Shown piece after piece: positions 54,107 through 64,000 of a stretch of 64,000 nt of DNA (positions within the stretch are counted from its first letter, which is position 1; every line of letters begins with the position of its first letter). Both the position numbers and the translations under genes were made by a program. Source of the DNA: Termitomyces sp. T153 (taxonomy: Eukaryota > Basidiomycota > Agaricomycetes > Agaricales > Lyophyllaceae). The stretch covers positions 372,001 through 436,000 of the forward strand of contig JACKQL020000029.1 of the NCBI GenBank assembly GCA_018296165.2, in the 5' to 3' direction. A model generated the notes under the pieces. The model had not been told where the DNA came from and searched no databases. It saw only the letters and a program-made list of their open reading frames with translations.

Positions 54107-55730
54107 TTAACACCCTCCAGGTCCACCATTTATCTCCCTTGTCCCTGATTCTCCATCCGCAGGAATATCACCCGAGTGAGCAAACTCATCCACCATACCT
54201 CTGACACCAAAATTAATACTTGAAACGGTGCTCCTTATATGTTGTGTACCAATGCCGGAGCCAAGTTGACTTGATTGACTTGCCAGAAGAGAACGTAGAT
54301 TGAGTAAGAACCGTGATGTTAGAAGACATGAAAACCTGCGTCAAGCGTAGACCTCAGCTTTGTACACGAAACTCATGCATTTTTGTATACTCACGGAAGA
54401 GTCAATGCATTGAGCAATCTGATGAGGAAGCTATCGGGCTAGAAATGTACGGATGTTGATCCAATCCATCTGTGAAATGATGAACCTGAGCTTACATCGA
54501 CAACCTATGTGCCACAGAATTCAAGCAAATGATCAAATTGTAAAGACAACCAGAAAGATTCCACCTACAAAATTAAGAATCATGGCTGAGGCGGTGAACA
54601 CAAATACACCACTAAATTTTGGTCAGACACGCCGATTGGACTGGTTGCTATAATTTCTCACCAGAAATACAAGAGACCTGGAGAGATATCAGATCAAGAT
54701 ATGCAAGGTCAGAGTCTGTGTCAAATCATACCTTGCCTGTACAGAAATCCAGGAAGATCTCGGGCCTGAAAGGCGCGAGATTTCGTGGATCTCACCGCAC
54801 TGACCACATTAAGTACTGCGGCAGAGAGCTCTAGGACACAAACAAGGACAGATAGAAGTGTCGCCTCTACATAAGTGATATGAGGGATTAAGGTTGCACA
54901 CCAGAAGCATCATGATGACGCACGGCTGAAAATATAATTTGTGAGCTAGGATAGACAAGGAACTTCATATTAGCCTACAGTTGAGAAGAGGACGAGCCTT
55001 TGCATCGGAGCCCGGGGACATGGAGCTGGCAGGCAGAGAGTAAAGTCAGCTGAGCATAGCATGGAAAGTACACTACGTACGGCATCGAGAACTATGCATG
55101 TTATACCCAATGAACCAAGCCAGGCCAGGACAATCCAACTCTTGTTCCAGACAGCGTACGTCCTCGCAGAGAAAACAACTATGTAGTTTCAGCCGACTCT
55201 TGAAGCATCAGGTATTAAGTATGGCTACCAATGACCGAGGCCCGCCCGAGCACCGATAATATACCAATGGTGCGATACCATGAATCACAGCTAGATGATT
55301 GAGTGAGGCGATTTGACTCGTGAAACCAACTGAAACATACTAGAACCGAGGTCAGAATGTGAATAGACTTTTATGAAGCTATGCCCATATACCTTTGGTA
55401 ATTTTGAAGATATTGCTAACAGATAGAGGACATTTGCAACCAGTGCATAACGTGTCAAGATGTAGAGAATCGTGGAGATCCTGAATTTGGAACACCACAT
55501 GTAGGTCACCTCGAGTCTAAGTGTCAACATATAATCGTAGTAGATCAGTGCTGCAGATCGTGTAACTCTGTATTTTTTCTAGTACTTGGTTCAATTGACT
55601 CACCAATACTAGCATATTGAATACAAAATTTCAAGAAACTATGAGTATTCATCATATTTCAAGTGCTGAGTATCATTTCTGAAGATACTTACTGTGCTTG
55701 TGCAGCTGCTTGGTTGATAGATTCGTTCAT
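54107..55730 (-). CDS. DUF6533 seven-transmembrane protein, multi-exon
   Basis: ATG at 55,730 begins MNESINQAAAQ. Intron 1 (GTAAGT..CAG) leads to exon 2 at 55,567-55,393: RSAALIYYDYMLTLRLEVTY, MWCSKFRISTILYILTRYAL and VANVLYLLAISSKLPK, the DUF6533 signature (YYDY.LTL..EV.y.W...wS..K.LY...RY). Later exons give CDSWYRTIGILSVLGRASVI, RTYAVWNKSWIVLAWLGSLG, ITCIVLDAV, a HVPGLRCKGSSSSQL loop, LLSVLVCVLELSAAVLNVVS, GLLYF and VFTASAMILN. The last exon has TSRFLLNLRSLLASQSSQLG and ends NGGPGGC with TAA at 54,107-54,109. Introns of ~50 bp have GT..AG ends. Function is unknown; these proteins are mushroom-specific and predicted to lie in a membrane. CpG is normal, so it is probably a live gene. Some exon borders are approximate. 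Confidence 0.75.
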
Positions 55731-56945
55731 TAGTGAAATTTTCGAGAGCGGCTACTAGGTAGGTGAATGAGAAAGAGATGAGACGACAACCAACGTCGTT
55801 ACCTACTTATATAAGTTGTTTCGAATCTCCTCGAGAGACCATCACGAATGGGTGACGGTGACTGTAGTTTAGCAAAGGATCTCAAAAAAGGAAGGTACAG
55901 CACTGTCGATGCGGTGTGAATCCATGAAGGTTAAAATTTAACATTTGTGAAACACGAAACCCTAAATTCAGATGAACAGGTATACTTGTCTTTTCGGTAC
56001 GATTCCAAGATTAGTCCCTTTACAATCATCCAAACACGACACAAGTCGGGAACTAGATTCATGCCAGAAACTTTTAACAATGATCATGGAGCCCCAAAGA
56101 TTTTCATCATGATCGCAGCAGAATGTAGGTAGGTTGGTCGGTTGGTGGGTTGATATCGCTGGCGCGTGCGAATGATCGGGTTCCGTAGGTAGTGCGGTAA
56201 TCAGCTTCAAAGATAAGATTTGGAAGACATCAAGGACGTAGTGAGGTCGAAGCCAGTCAAGAAGCATCGATTGCTCCCAAGTACCGAATAGGTGAGGGGT
56301 ATCCGGGACATGGAGCAGATACTGATGACGTGTTGTCGGAGGCCACTGGCAGCATGCTCTGAACATTCAAAATCGTAACATTAAGGAAATTAAGTCCTAG
56401 CCCGACTCTCATCAAGCGCTCGAGAACCACAGTAGCCGCTCGTGTTGGTCATAGTGTCTGCACAGCGAAGTTCGCACGCGAGTCGTCATGTCTACCGAAG
56501 GAACAAGAAGGAATACCGGTATATAAGTAGCACACTAACTTACTCGCGAACAGCGGTCACTCGTGATGTTGAGAGTGTTTGCACATCGAACACGGAGTAT
56601 GCAATGCCAAGCATACTGAAAGTACATGCATCGCTCCACGCGCCAAGGGATCATTGGTTGCGAAGTCAGTAGAATTCTTACCAACATAGGCTATTTCGGT
56701 CACCAGTTAAAAAAGTAATTTACTCAAAATTTACTCCTTGATTATAATGATCCCTTGTTACTCGGTGGTGCGGCAATGGGCATGTGAAGAATGAGGTCTA
56801 TTTGATTAAGTTCCAACTGACCCCTTTTCCTGATCGACGCCCATTGATAAAGAGGCTGTAACCGCCTGCAAGAAAATAGCGATTCTCACAAGTCAGGCAA
56901 ATCTCTCTAGCCTGCAGGCACTAAAGATCAATCGGACATACCGAT
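55731..56945. other. Intergenic between the DUF6533 and MFS genes
   Basis: CpG-rich, with short frames on both strands (for example minus 56,366-55,968) but no family I recognise. It must hold the DUF6533 promoter and the MFS 3' end. A short gene cannot be excluded. Confidence 0.45.
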
Positions 56946-59566
56946 TTAATACATATAACGAAAAGCGGGCGATGTCGACCCCTGTCCTAAATCTTCGGTG
57001 TCGACATCCGCAGCAGTGATCTTCACACCTTGCTCCTTGTTACGACGTCGATTCTCTAATCTCATATATACTCCGACACTTGAGGGCAGTCTTGTCAGCC
57101 TAAAGAGTCCAGATTTGCCTCTACAATACGCACGATGCAACTAGGATGAAGCAGAACCCGCCAAATGCAGCTGCGACCTCGTCCAATCAGAAATTGGTGG
57201 GGGATATTTGAACGGAGTCAGCGCATACCAGATGTACTTAAGGCTGTTGAGAAGACTAGGTCAGACGTCAAAGACAACGTACCAATAAAAAAAAAATCAA
57301 CCTGGGATATATTGCGGTTCGTCTCTTGCTCTGAAGACGTTGGTTGAAATCAGTCCGGAAGAGTTGGCGAGTGCAACTACATTTTAGATCAGCCTGTTGA
57401 AATTCTATCTAAACCAGAAGTAAACCATGCCCATGACCGCGGCCACAACAGCTCGTCTTGATTCGCTTGGAGTGTTATTTGAATACCTAGCCTTACATGA
57501 ACCCACCATAAAATGATTACAGAAGAAATTTACTTGCCATGCACTCACTAATACGGAGGGTGCGAATGCCTATTCAAGAAGGGGAATATTAGTTACTTCC
57601 TATTGAAGAATGACTGGAGTTACGGACACCCATAGTAAGCAGAAAGCAGGCGAAGTACGCGGTACGCTTGTATTCTACCACATCAATTGAACCAAGGATA
57701 ATGAAGCCTACAACAGCTGTAATAAGGGGAATGCAGCTGTTGAGATTCAGTAAGTCATAAGAGATCAGGACAGTCCAATAGCTGACATGTGTATTGAACG
57801 TTCGCGGAAGTAATCAGAGGAGAAAGTTAATATCAGGAGTGCAACTGTCCCAACAATATTTGGGGCAACAGTAAAAAGGTTGGTCTTGACTGTTGAGTAC
57901 CCCAAGCTAGCAACAATTTGAGGCAAAAAATTGTTGACGCTAGCGAGAGGCACACCAAACGATACACTAATCATAGCCCAGAGCCTGTCTAAGTTAGAAC
58001 CTCTTCAATACAGTCGAGACAAGAACCTTCTCACCAATACATTGGGTCAAGGAAAGGTCGGAACGCGTCTTGTATATTCAATCGTTCATCAACTTTGACA
58101 GAGGAATCCGAGAGAACACGGGCTCTGGCAATTGTTTTTTCTCTATCGCTCAGGATCCACCAAGTAGAAGGGGATCGGGGGAGCCAGAAGAAACAGATCA
58201 CTGCAAGACATATGGTGGCACCACCTCAGTGGTCGTTTCATAAGATATCAATAATGAAATGCACACAAAAGCTCTACCTTCAATCCAGAACAGAAATTGC
58301 CAAGACTTGTACTTGATAACCTCAATATGAAACACTCCAAAAGCAATAAGACCTGCCAGGTCACATCATCAAAACTTACAAAATTTGTAGGCATCTAGTA
58401 CTGAAGGGACAGATATACCTGAGAAAGCGCCTGCAATAGACGCAGCGGCTGCAACGTAAAAGCATGACCTGAGTATAAACATGAATGGAACACACCATAG
58501 AAGAGACCAATCCGGGAGGCTAGTTCCCCACGCGTATAGAATGTGGATAGATAGAACACCTATTCCGAGTCATATTACTGAGGACTCGCTGAGAAATGAG
58601 TCAGTAAGACAGACTTACCACACCAGGAAGCATAGCAGATTCAAAGATTCCTAAGAAGAACCGGATGGCAAAAATCTCTATACTTCAGATGTTAAATTAA
58701 GTGTACTTAATCGGGGAAGGAGCGCACGCGAGAAGTTCTTTGCAAGTCCAGCAAAAAGTGCCCTTCGAAGTTGTAATTGTAGTGTTAATAGAAAGGTCGG
58801 TAGCATAAACAAGACTGACATGGATCCCTACAATAGATGTCAAAGCAAAATGATAGACCAGAAACAAGTGGTCGTACAAAACCAATCATCATCAGTGGCA
58901 ATACCCGTGCTGCTGAAAAATGCTTGACGAGAAGAGAGATGGGGGTGCCGAAGCTATCATTACGGGAATCGGTTGTTGGTAACAATATTTTTGAACATAT
59001 TGCGCTCACAGGCAAAAGGGAACCTGGAATCGTGAATTGGTCAAAGACGTTCAGGCAAACAAGTTTGAAAGTCGATACATGCATAAAATATCATCACGAG
59101 TACATAGTACTGAGAGATTAAGCTTTCCTGGTCACTCTGAGGTGATGTACCTCTCCCACCTGGTTCCCGGTAAGACCAATATCCTGGAAATGATTACAGT
59201 TTCATTTTCAGAAAGCGTATATAGTACCAGTACCTTATCCCACCCATCTGTTTTCGCATTTCCAACGTTCCCTTTATCCAATGCGTTGCAAAGATACCTG
59301 ATCATTGTAAGTAGTGTCTGGCAGTTGTTCATGAAAATAGCTTACCTGTGGTGTTATCAGCTTGTGGATGCCCGACATACTCAACGCGCTCACATAATTG
59401 TCAAGGGAGGCAAAATAAAGAAGTCAAATTTTCGTTTCAGACGACTTTGCTCTTCAGGAGTTGCAGTCATCTTTTCTTCCTTTGTTGTAAAATTATCTGA
59501 AGCTGGCGTTTCGGCGTCAAAGGTGACACGGAGTTGCAGGTCCACCATCACTGGACTTTGAGGCAT
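56946..59566 (-). CDS. MFS transporter, anion:cation symporter (ACS/allantoate permease-like) family, about 12 or more exons
   Basis: ATG at 59,566 starts MPQSPVMVDLQLRV. Exon 1 (59,566-59,394) ends RLKRKFDFFILPPLTI, and exon 2 (59,297-59,234) continues MYLCNALDKGNVGNAKTDGW; the join is in frame. Exon 3 (59,183-59,160) encodes DIGLTGNQ. Later exons give ARVLPLMMIGFG, FAIRFFLGIFESAMLPGVV, FYTRGELASRIGLFYG, IAGAFSG, GLIAFGVFHIEVIKYKSWQF, VICFFWLPRSPSTWWILSDR, DAFRPFLDPMYW, SFGVPLASVNNFLPQIVASL, FIILGSIDVVEYKRTAYFAC, AFAPSVLVSAW, YSNNTPSESRRAVVAAVM and VALANSSGLISTNVFRA. The C-terminus is ENRRRNKEQGVKITAADVDT..AFRYMY. This is the full order of an ACS-family permease, which imports small organic anions such as nicotinate, allantoate or similar; substrate cannot be told. 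The exon near 59,109 may use a GC donor. Functional status is unsure because a few exon joins near 58,700-59,000 are not clean. Confidence 0.82.
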
Positions 59567-60035
59567 AACTTGAGAGGAAAAAAGGAAGAACCGTGGGGCA
59601 AGTGAATTTATAGTGTGAACCCCTATGCTGGAATATCCATGGAGTTAATTAAGTCGTCATGGGGTCGGGGATCATCGATTAGCCCTTACGTACCTAGGAG
59701 TTTCAAGTACTTAGCCAACTTCCATCATGCATAATTTGTGTCTCAACTTTGATGAAGCCGGAACGTACGAAGTTCAGCTTATTTCGAGTTGGATGTGTAC
59801 AGTCCTTTTGTCGTCTGAGTTTCCAACTTGTCCAATGAAGCTTGATGTTAGATATTTCTTGGCACGCCCGCAAATGGAGAGAGCATTTCCCTCTCAGGTC
59901 ATCCGCGGGTACAACTTCCTTTCCAACTTGTGACAAAGTTAAGACCAAACCGGAGTCCACGCTTTGACTGAGCACTATGAACCCGTTACTAATCAATGAC
60001 AAGACAAGGGGTCCGGGCGTATATGGCCCGGATAT
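59567..60035. other. Promoter side of the MFS gene
   Basis: CpG-rich intergenic DNA with no recognised gene, ending at the leader repeat copy 3. Confidence 0.5.
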
Positions 60036-60165
60036 CCCCGCTACTTTTAGTAGTGGGTTCTTGTAGGTTCTATCGAAAAAAACGCTAAAGGTTGATTCAG
60101 TTGAAAAGTCACGTTTTCCGGATCGCTGATCCGGCCGGGCCGTTTTATACCGAGTACTCATTTCC
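60036..60165 (+). repeat. Hairpin-headed leader repeat, copy 3 (youngest)
   Basis: Head hairpin CCCGCTACTTTTAGTAGTGGG, then GTTCTTGTAGG, GTTGATTCAGTTGAAAAGTC and the perfect hairpin CCGGATCGCTGATCCGG. CpG sites are intact here and decayed in copies 2 and 4, so this copy is closest to the ancestral sequence. Confidence 0.7.
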
Positions 60166-60766
60166 ATCTCTTCTATCCATTTCATCTGTGAAGGGCGCCC
60201 TGTTCGGCCGCAATGCCCGCTACCATTTGGACCCCACCTATTGTGGCAATCCTGTTGTAGCCTTATATATCTTTGACAATTCTGTTCCAGCATCTACGTA
60301 ACATCTTGCTCTGACATTATTCCTCATCTATTGTCATTCAATAGTTATCATTTGCGCAGTTACAACAACAATATGATGACTACGACATTTCTCGTGTTGA
60401 AGAAGCACAATCTCGTTTGGAGTTATGGTTCGGGGGACACGAGTTTCAGATGGTTCGCTAAGTCCTCAATTGTCCAGCACACACCGCTACCCATTCGCAA
60501 AATAAACCAACATAAATTCGATTTTGAACAAGAGCAATGGGTATGCACCATCTTTTCCCCACATTTTCACTCTCAAGGTGCCCCAGTGTGGATTTGTCAA
60601 GCTTTCCAACGATTGTAAATTGCGAGTTTTTTTCTACGTGAAGTAACCTTTCAATAAATCAAATATTGTATGAGTTCTACATATCTGAGTCCTCTTAGTG
60701 GTATCTATTCGAAATGTACGATACTTCCGGCATTGAAATGCTCATTATACAGATGCTATGAGTCCG
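60166..60766. other. Sequence after leader copy 3, no gene recognised
   Basis: CpG is moderate. A frame at 60,331-60,618 has no recognisable family. Unlike copies 1 and 4, no BTB gene follows this leader. Confidence 0.45.
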
Positions 60767-60970
60767 TCAATTTCCATGCAAGGGATGTGAACTCCACATG
60801 TCCTTAAAGACTGGAGAAAGCCTGGTAAAAACAGAAGCATGAATATGGAATATTGAATTGCTGACCAACAAAACTAGATTCCCATCAGAAAAAGAAACAG
60901 AATGGACATTGGATAGCATTGGTTCTGAGGACAAAGGGTAATAGCATGCAGGTAGAGGAAAGTAGGACAT
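60767..60970 (-). pseudogene. BTB/POZ gene, decayed copy 4 (N-terminal part)
   Basis: The minus-strand frame starts MSYFPLPACYYPLSSEPMLS and continues VHSVSFSDGNLVLLVSNSIF, HIHASVFTRLSPVFKDMWS, the cleanest BTB core of the three copies. It ends after SSHPLHGN at ~60,767, where similarity to the other copies stops, so only the N-terminal third of the BTB domain remains. Confidence 0.72.
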
Positions 60971-61184
60971 TGTTGCAGTAGAAAATCAAGTCAAAGGACA
61001 TGTGCATGGGAAAAGGGGCATACAAAATGACAGACAAAATCACATGTGATACACAGAAAAGACAAAAGACATACCTTTTGAGGAGATCACAATGGGGCAT
61101 TAGCAAGATAGACAAAATGCAATTATTGAACAGTGATTGCAGGTCTAGAAATGGCATGGACTGAAAGGCATGAAAACCAAAAAA

Positions 61185-61312
61185 GGGAAACGATGAGCAC
61201 ACGGGAAGAAATGGGCCGGCCAGATCAGCAGTCCGGAAAGCATGACTTTTTATCTGAATCAACCTTTGATGTTTTTTTTGATAAAGCCACAAGAAACCCA
61301 CTACATAGTAGC
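61185..61312 (-). repeat. Hairpin-headed leader repeat, copy 4 (inverted)
   Basis: On the minus strand: CTGCTACTATGTAGTGGGTT, a run of A, GGTTGATTCAGATAAAAAGT and TTTCCGGACTGCTGATCTGG. About 215 bp of further leader separate it from the ATG of BTB copy 4, as in copy 1. Confidence 0.7.
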
Positions 61313-61533
61313 AGGAATTATCTTCAGTGTTGTTTCCATAATGGTGTCTTTTAGTTTTTTTTTGATTTTTCACTCAACTTATCCACCCTTTCAGTTTGAT
61401 ATCTTCCCCTGCAGCAGTTTCAACATGAATCTACTGCTATCATATGTCTCTGTTCTGTATCCACATGTGATTTAGTGCATTGTTCCATATGCTCCCTTTT
61501 ATTCTAGATAGATCTTGTCTTTAATCTGCAGCA

Positions 61534-62630
61534 ATGTCCCTTTTCCTGCTACCTGTTCACTATCACCCTCTCTCTACCAATCCTAGTCTATCAGAAGTCA
61601 CTCCAGTCTGTTTCTACAATGGCAATTTAGTTCTGCTGATCAGCAATTCGACTTTTCATATTTACACCTTGGTTTTCACCACACTTTTGTCAGCATTTGA
61701 GACTATGTGGAGTTCACGGTCTTCACATCAGAGTCAACATTCACATACCATTCACATTATCAGTGAGGATGCTGTCGATATCTCTATTCTCCTTTGTGCT
61801 ATATATCTACCTTGAACCATACATTGTCTTGAGTTTTGCTGGTGTTCATACTCTAAATTTTGTAGATCATTCTTGAGCTCACAGCCTTTGTGTTCTGATA
61901 TTATTTGTTCCTTGTTGCACATGGGTGATAAATTCTTGATAACTGGGGTCTACATCCCTGCCAATTGCATATGATCCTGTTTCACTTCAACTTTAATCAG
62001 TTACAAACTATCTCTTGATATAATCAATAGCACTTTGGTTATGAGTCCTGCTGTGGAGGTCAATCTTTTTGCTTCTTGTTGATTGTTTGGTTTTCACAGT
62101 TGTGTACCAGCAATATTATACCAGATGTGCAAACTCTATCCATTGGTTTGTAACATTCAGTTTTCATTTGTGTTTCACATTTTGATTCTTTGCAAGCATG
62201 TTCTTTAGTTTGGCATCACCTGTGTTGATGGTTCAGTTGCCCATATGAATGCTGTTGACATTGTTTGTGTGTGTATTGGTAAGCAGTGGTTGATAAGGGC
62301 ACAGATGGAGCATATGTGGTCATGGACAATCCATTGGTTTCCTGGCAGCCACTGTCCAGTTCCTTCCCATTGTCTCACTGCTCACAATAAAATTGGTCAT
62401 TTGATTTTCCACAATATTTTCTATTGATGTTACAACAATCTCAAGGCACTCACAGGATGGTATTCCAATTGGACTTCATGTTTTTGTTCACAGTGTGCCC
62501 TTGAGCTCAAGGTGATGCATGTGGGATGACACAATGTTCTCTGGCAGAGCCTACCTACTTATTTCAACCTGGTTGGATGGAATGCATTAAAAATGTCCAA
62601 GAATGCAGTATGATGTGTGTTTTGTTCTAT
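61534..62630 (+). pseudogene. BTB/POZ gene, decayed copy 5, longest
   Basis: ATG at 61,534 gives MSLFLLPVHYHPLSTNPSLS, then CFYNGNLVLLISNSTFHIYT, LVFTTLLSAFETMWSS and HTIHIISEDAVDISILLCAI YL, a full BTB fold. Later pieces continue in other frames: DIICSLLHMGDKF (61,895), GKQWLIRAQMEHMWSWTIHW (62,279) and CSQCALELKVMHVG then LWQSLPTYFNLVGW (62,480-62,580). The C-terminal Cys pair and the ..LP.FF.L..W.. end are characteristic of the mushroom BTB family. About six frameshifts or stops make it a pseudogene. Confidence 0.72.
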
Positions 62631-62733
62631 GTTGGTGTCTCATCTTGACCTAGGAGCATTTCTACCCTGCCTTCAAATATGAACATTGCAATAATATGTC
62701 TTCATAGTTTGTCATTTTTGGCACTGGTATGTT

Positions 62734-63321
62734 TTGTTTCTTTTACCTACTGTCTTTTTCATCCTGTTTCACTGCATCATCTTTTGGACAACATTGCCCT
62801 TTTATGATCAGAGATATACAAGTCGGGTCTCTGGTGAGATTGAGATTTTGTTCCACCTTTCATCTTCATTGTATCAAATTACATATGTAAGCATAGTAGC
62901 AAAACTACATTGTGTTCAATATATCTCCTTTCTTACTCCTATAATACTAGATAGTAAATTGATGCAGCTGCCAAGAGATATTTTTAAACAAATTCTCTGT
63001 CAACTACATCTTCATGACCAATGCAACATCAGAAAGACATGCAAAATGTTACAGATTGTTGTGTGCAATCACATTGGTATGACTATTGAAAGGGTTTTAA
63101 ATGGACTTGGATTAGCAGGGGATAACATTCTTGACTTATTGAAAACAACAAAAAGTGTTATAGGAGGTTCAAGTGTCTTGCTTGTGCTCAATCCATGGAC
63201 CTTCTATCTGTGTAACCTCAAAATTTTCTGTCTGCTCAGACAATGTGCAACTATTGTGGATACTTTGGTAAACTTTCACAATTTAGTGGTGACCACCAGA
63301 TTGTTGGTTGTAAGGGCATAG
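62734..63321 (+). pseudogene. F-box-like gene relic
   Basis: In a 195-codon open frame the segment from 62,962 reads MQLPRDIFKQILCQLHLHDQ followed by CNIRKTCKMLQIVVCNHIG. It fits the F-box pattern LP.eil..Il..L...dl.n...tcK.l. An F-box would link a target to an SCF ubiquitin ligase through Skp1. The start is unclear (the preceding hydrophobic stretch may be intron or UTR) and the C-terminal half is unassigned. Decay of CpG suggests it is no longer functional. Confidence 0.5.
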
Positions 63322-64000
63322 TTTCTGGGTATGGCACAAGTTGTGAGGATTGAAATACTGAGGTGCAGTTGGGTGGAGGTAAACATTTTTGAGTCAACAA
63401 CACTTAATCCATTGGCACTGATGGTTGATTTCCATTCAACTGTCATAATGTTTATATTTCATTTGATGAGATATATTGTGCCTATCCAGAGCTAACGTTT
63501 GGATTCATGACCTTGATCAATATGCAGGTGGCAATAACAACCACTCTGGGTTGGTTTTCAAACTTGATTATGAAGTTTTTTGGGAGAGGCTACCAATTTG
63601 CAATGACCTTGGATGAAAGGGATAACAAAAAAACCTATGTCTGCAGTGAAGATCCATCATGCCCAGGTACAAAGCAAAAATTAATGGATAGCTACAGTTT
63701 TCAATGTTATTGGCACAATAGTATTGAGGGGTGTTACAACATTGCCAACTGTCCTCTATTAACTGCAGATATAAGTTAGCAATTTGCCCTTGAGTAAATT
63801 TCAATCATCATGACAGATTCATTCATGTACATGAAGATAGGATACAGATGCTGTATATTGATAGACTACATATTGAAAACAATTCTTGAAATATGATGAT
63901 CATTCATGATTTTGATGAAACTGCACTATTACAATGTAAAATGAAATATACTATTCAAAAATAAACACATACTCATTCCTCCTTGGTTGCATCAAATTTA
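63322..64000. other. Unidentified reading frame and AT-rich end
   Basis: A 90-codon plus-strand frame at 63,507-63,779 encodes RGYQFAMTLDERDNKKTYVC, SEDPSCPGTKQKLMDSYSFQ, CYWHNSIEGCYNIANCP. The YVC..DPSCPGT block resembles C-terminal segments of some agaricomycete F-box proteins, which would make it the end of the relic just upstream; this is a guess. The last 200 bp are AT-rich with nothing recognised. Confidence 0.35.

Noticed and set aside
1..64000. RIP (repeat-induced point mutation) of ascomycete type
   Set aside because: Comparison of young and old family C LTRs shows changes at CpG, whereas classic RIP prefers CpA; host gene families also point to Basidiomycota.

Overview
The window looks like a transposon graveyard in the genome of an agaricomycete mushroom (Basidiomycota). 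Three things suggest this. The few host genes have many 50-60 bp introns and belong to families typical of mushrooms (a fruit-body-specific-protein-like gene, a DUF6533 membrane protein, an ACS-type MFS transporter, BTB/POZ and F-box genes). The DNA transposons are of mushroom types (Plavaka, IS630/Tc1). Most of the repeat DNA has almost no CpG left, while host genes and one young LTR keep CpG; this is the footprint of CpG methylation followed by C-to-T decay. No species is named because nothing here fixes one.

Layout. 1-830: 3' part of a CpG-rich host gene. 1,172-3,100: a decayed BTB/POZ gene unit, a second copy of its leader, and two tRNA-like remnants. 3,316-26,281: a nested stack. A chromodomain Ty3 element (family A) has its two halves in opposite orientation: its 3' end is on the minus strand at 3,316-12,460 and its 5' end on the plus strand at 13,858-24,435. 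The first half is interrupted by an 8.4-kb LTR element (family C), which itself carries a family-E repeat. The second half is interrupted by a solo family-C LTR and by a pol-less copy of Ty3 family B. An IS630-type DDE transposon is split by the same rearrangement. 26.3-34.2 kb: a decayed Plavaka transposase, interrupted by a solo LTR nested within a solo LTR. 34.5-41.9 kb: a complete Ty3 element (family D) with intact 5-bp target duplication, carrying a family-E repeat that in turn carries a 441-bp solo LTR. 42.0-43.6 kb: a Tc1 element with ~225-bp terminal inverted repeats. 43.6-44.5 kb: copia and LTR scraps. 44.6-53.2 kb: a second, longer copy of Ty3 family B on the minus strand with a very long reading frame after its chromodomain. 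53.4-53.8 kb: a copia-like LTR.

53.9-59.6 kb is a CpG-rich host island with two minus-strand genes: a seven-TM DUF6533 protein (54,107-55,730) and an MFS/ACS transporter (56,946-59,566). From 60.0 kb the BTB unit returns in inverted and direct copies, followed by an F-box relic.

The main result is that a single ~12-kb inversion (about 12,461-24,435) explains three independent oddities: matching GCACT target duplications on oppositely oriented LTRs, complementary halves of one gag-pol, and terminal inverted repeats that now lie in direct orientation. All gene calls were made by eye; no database search was run.
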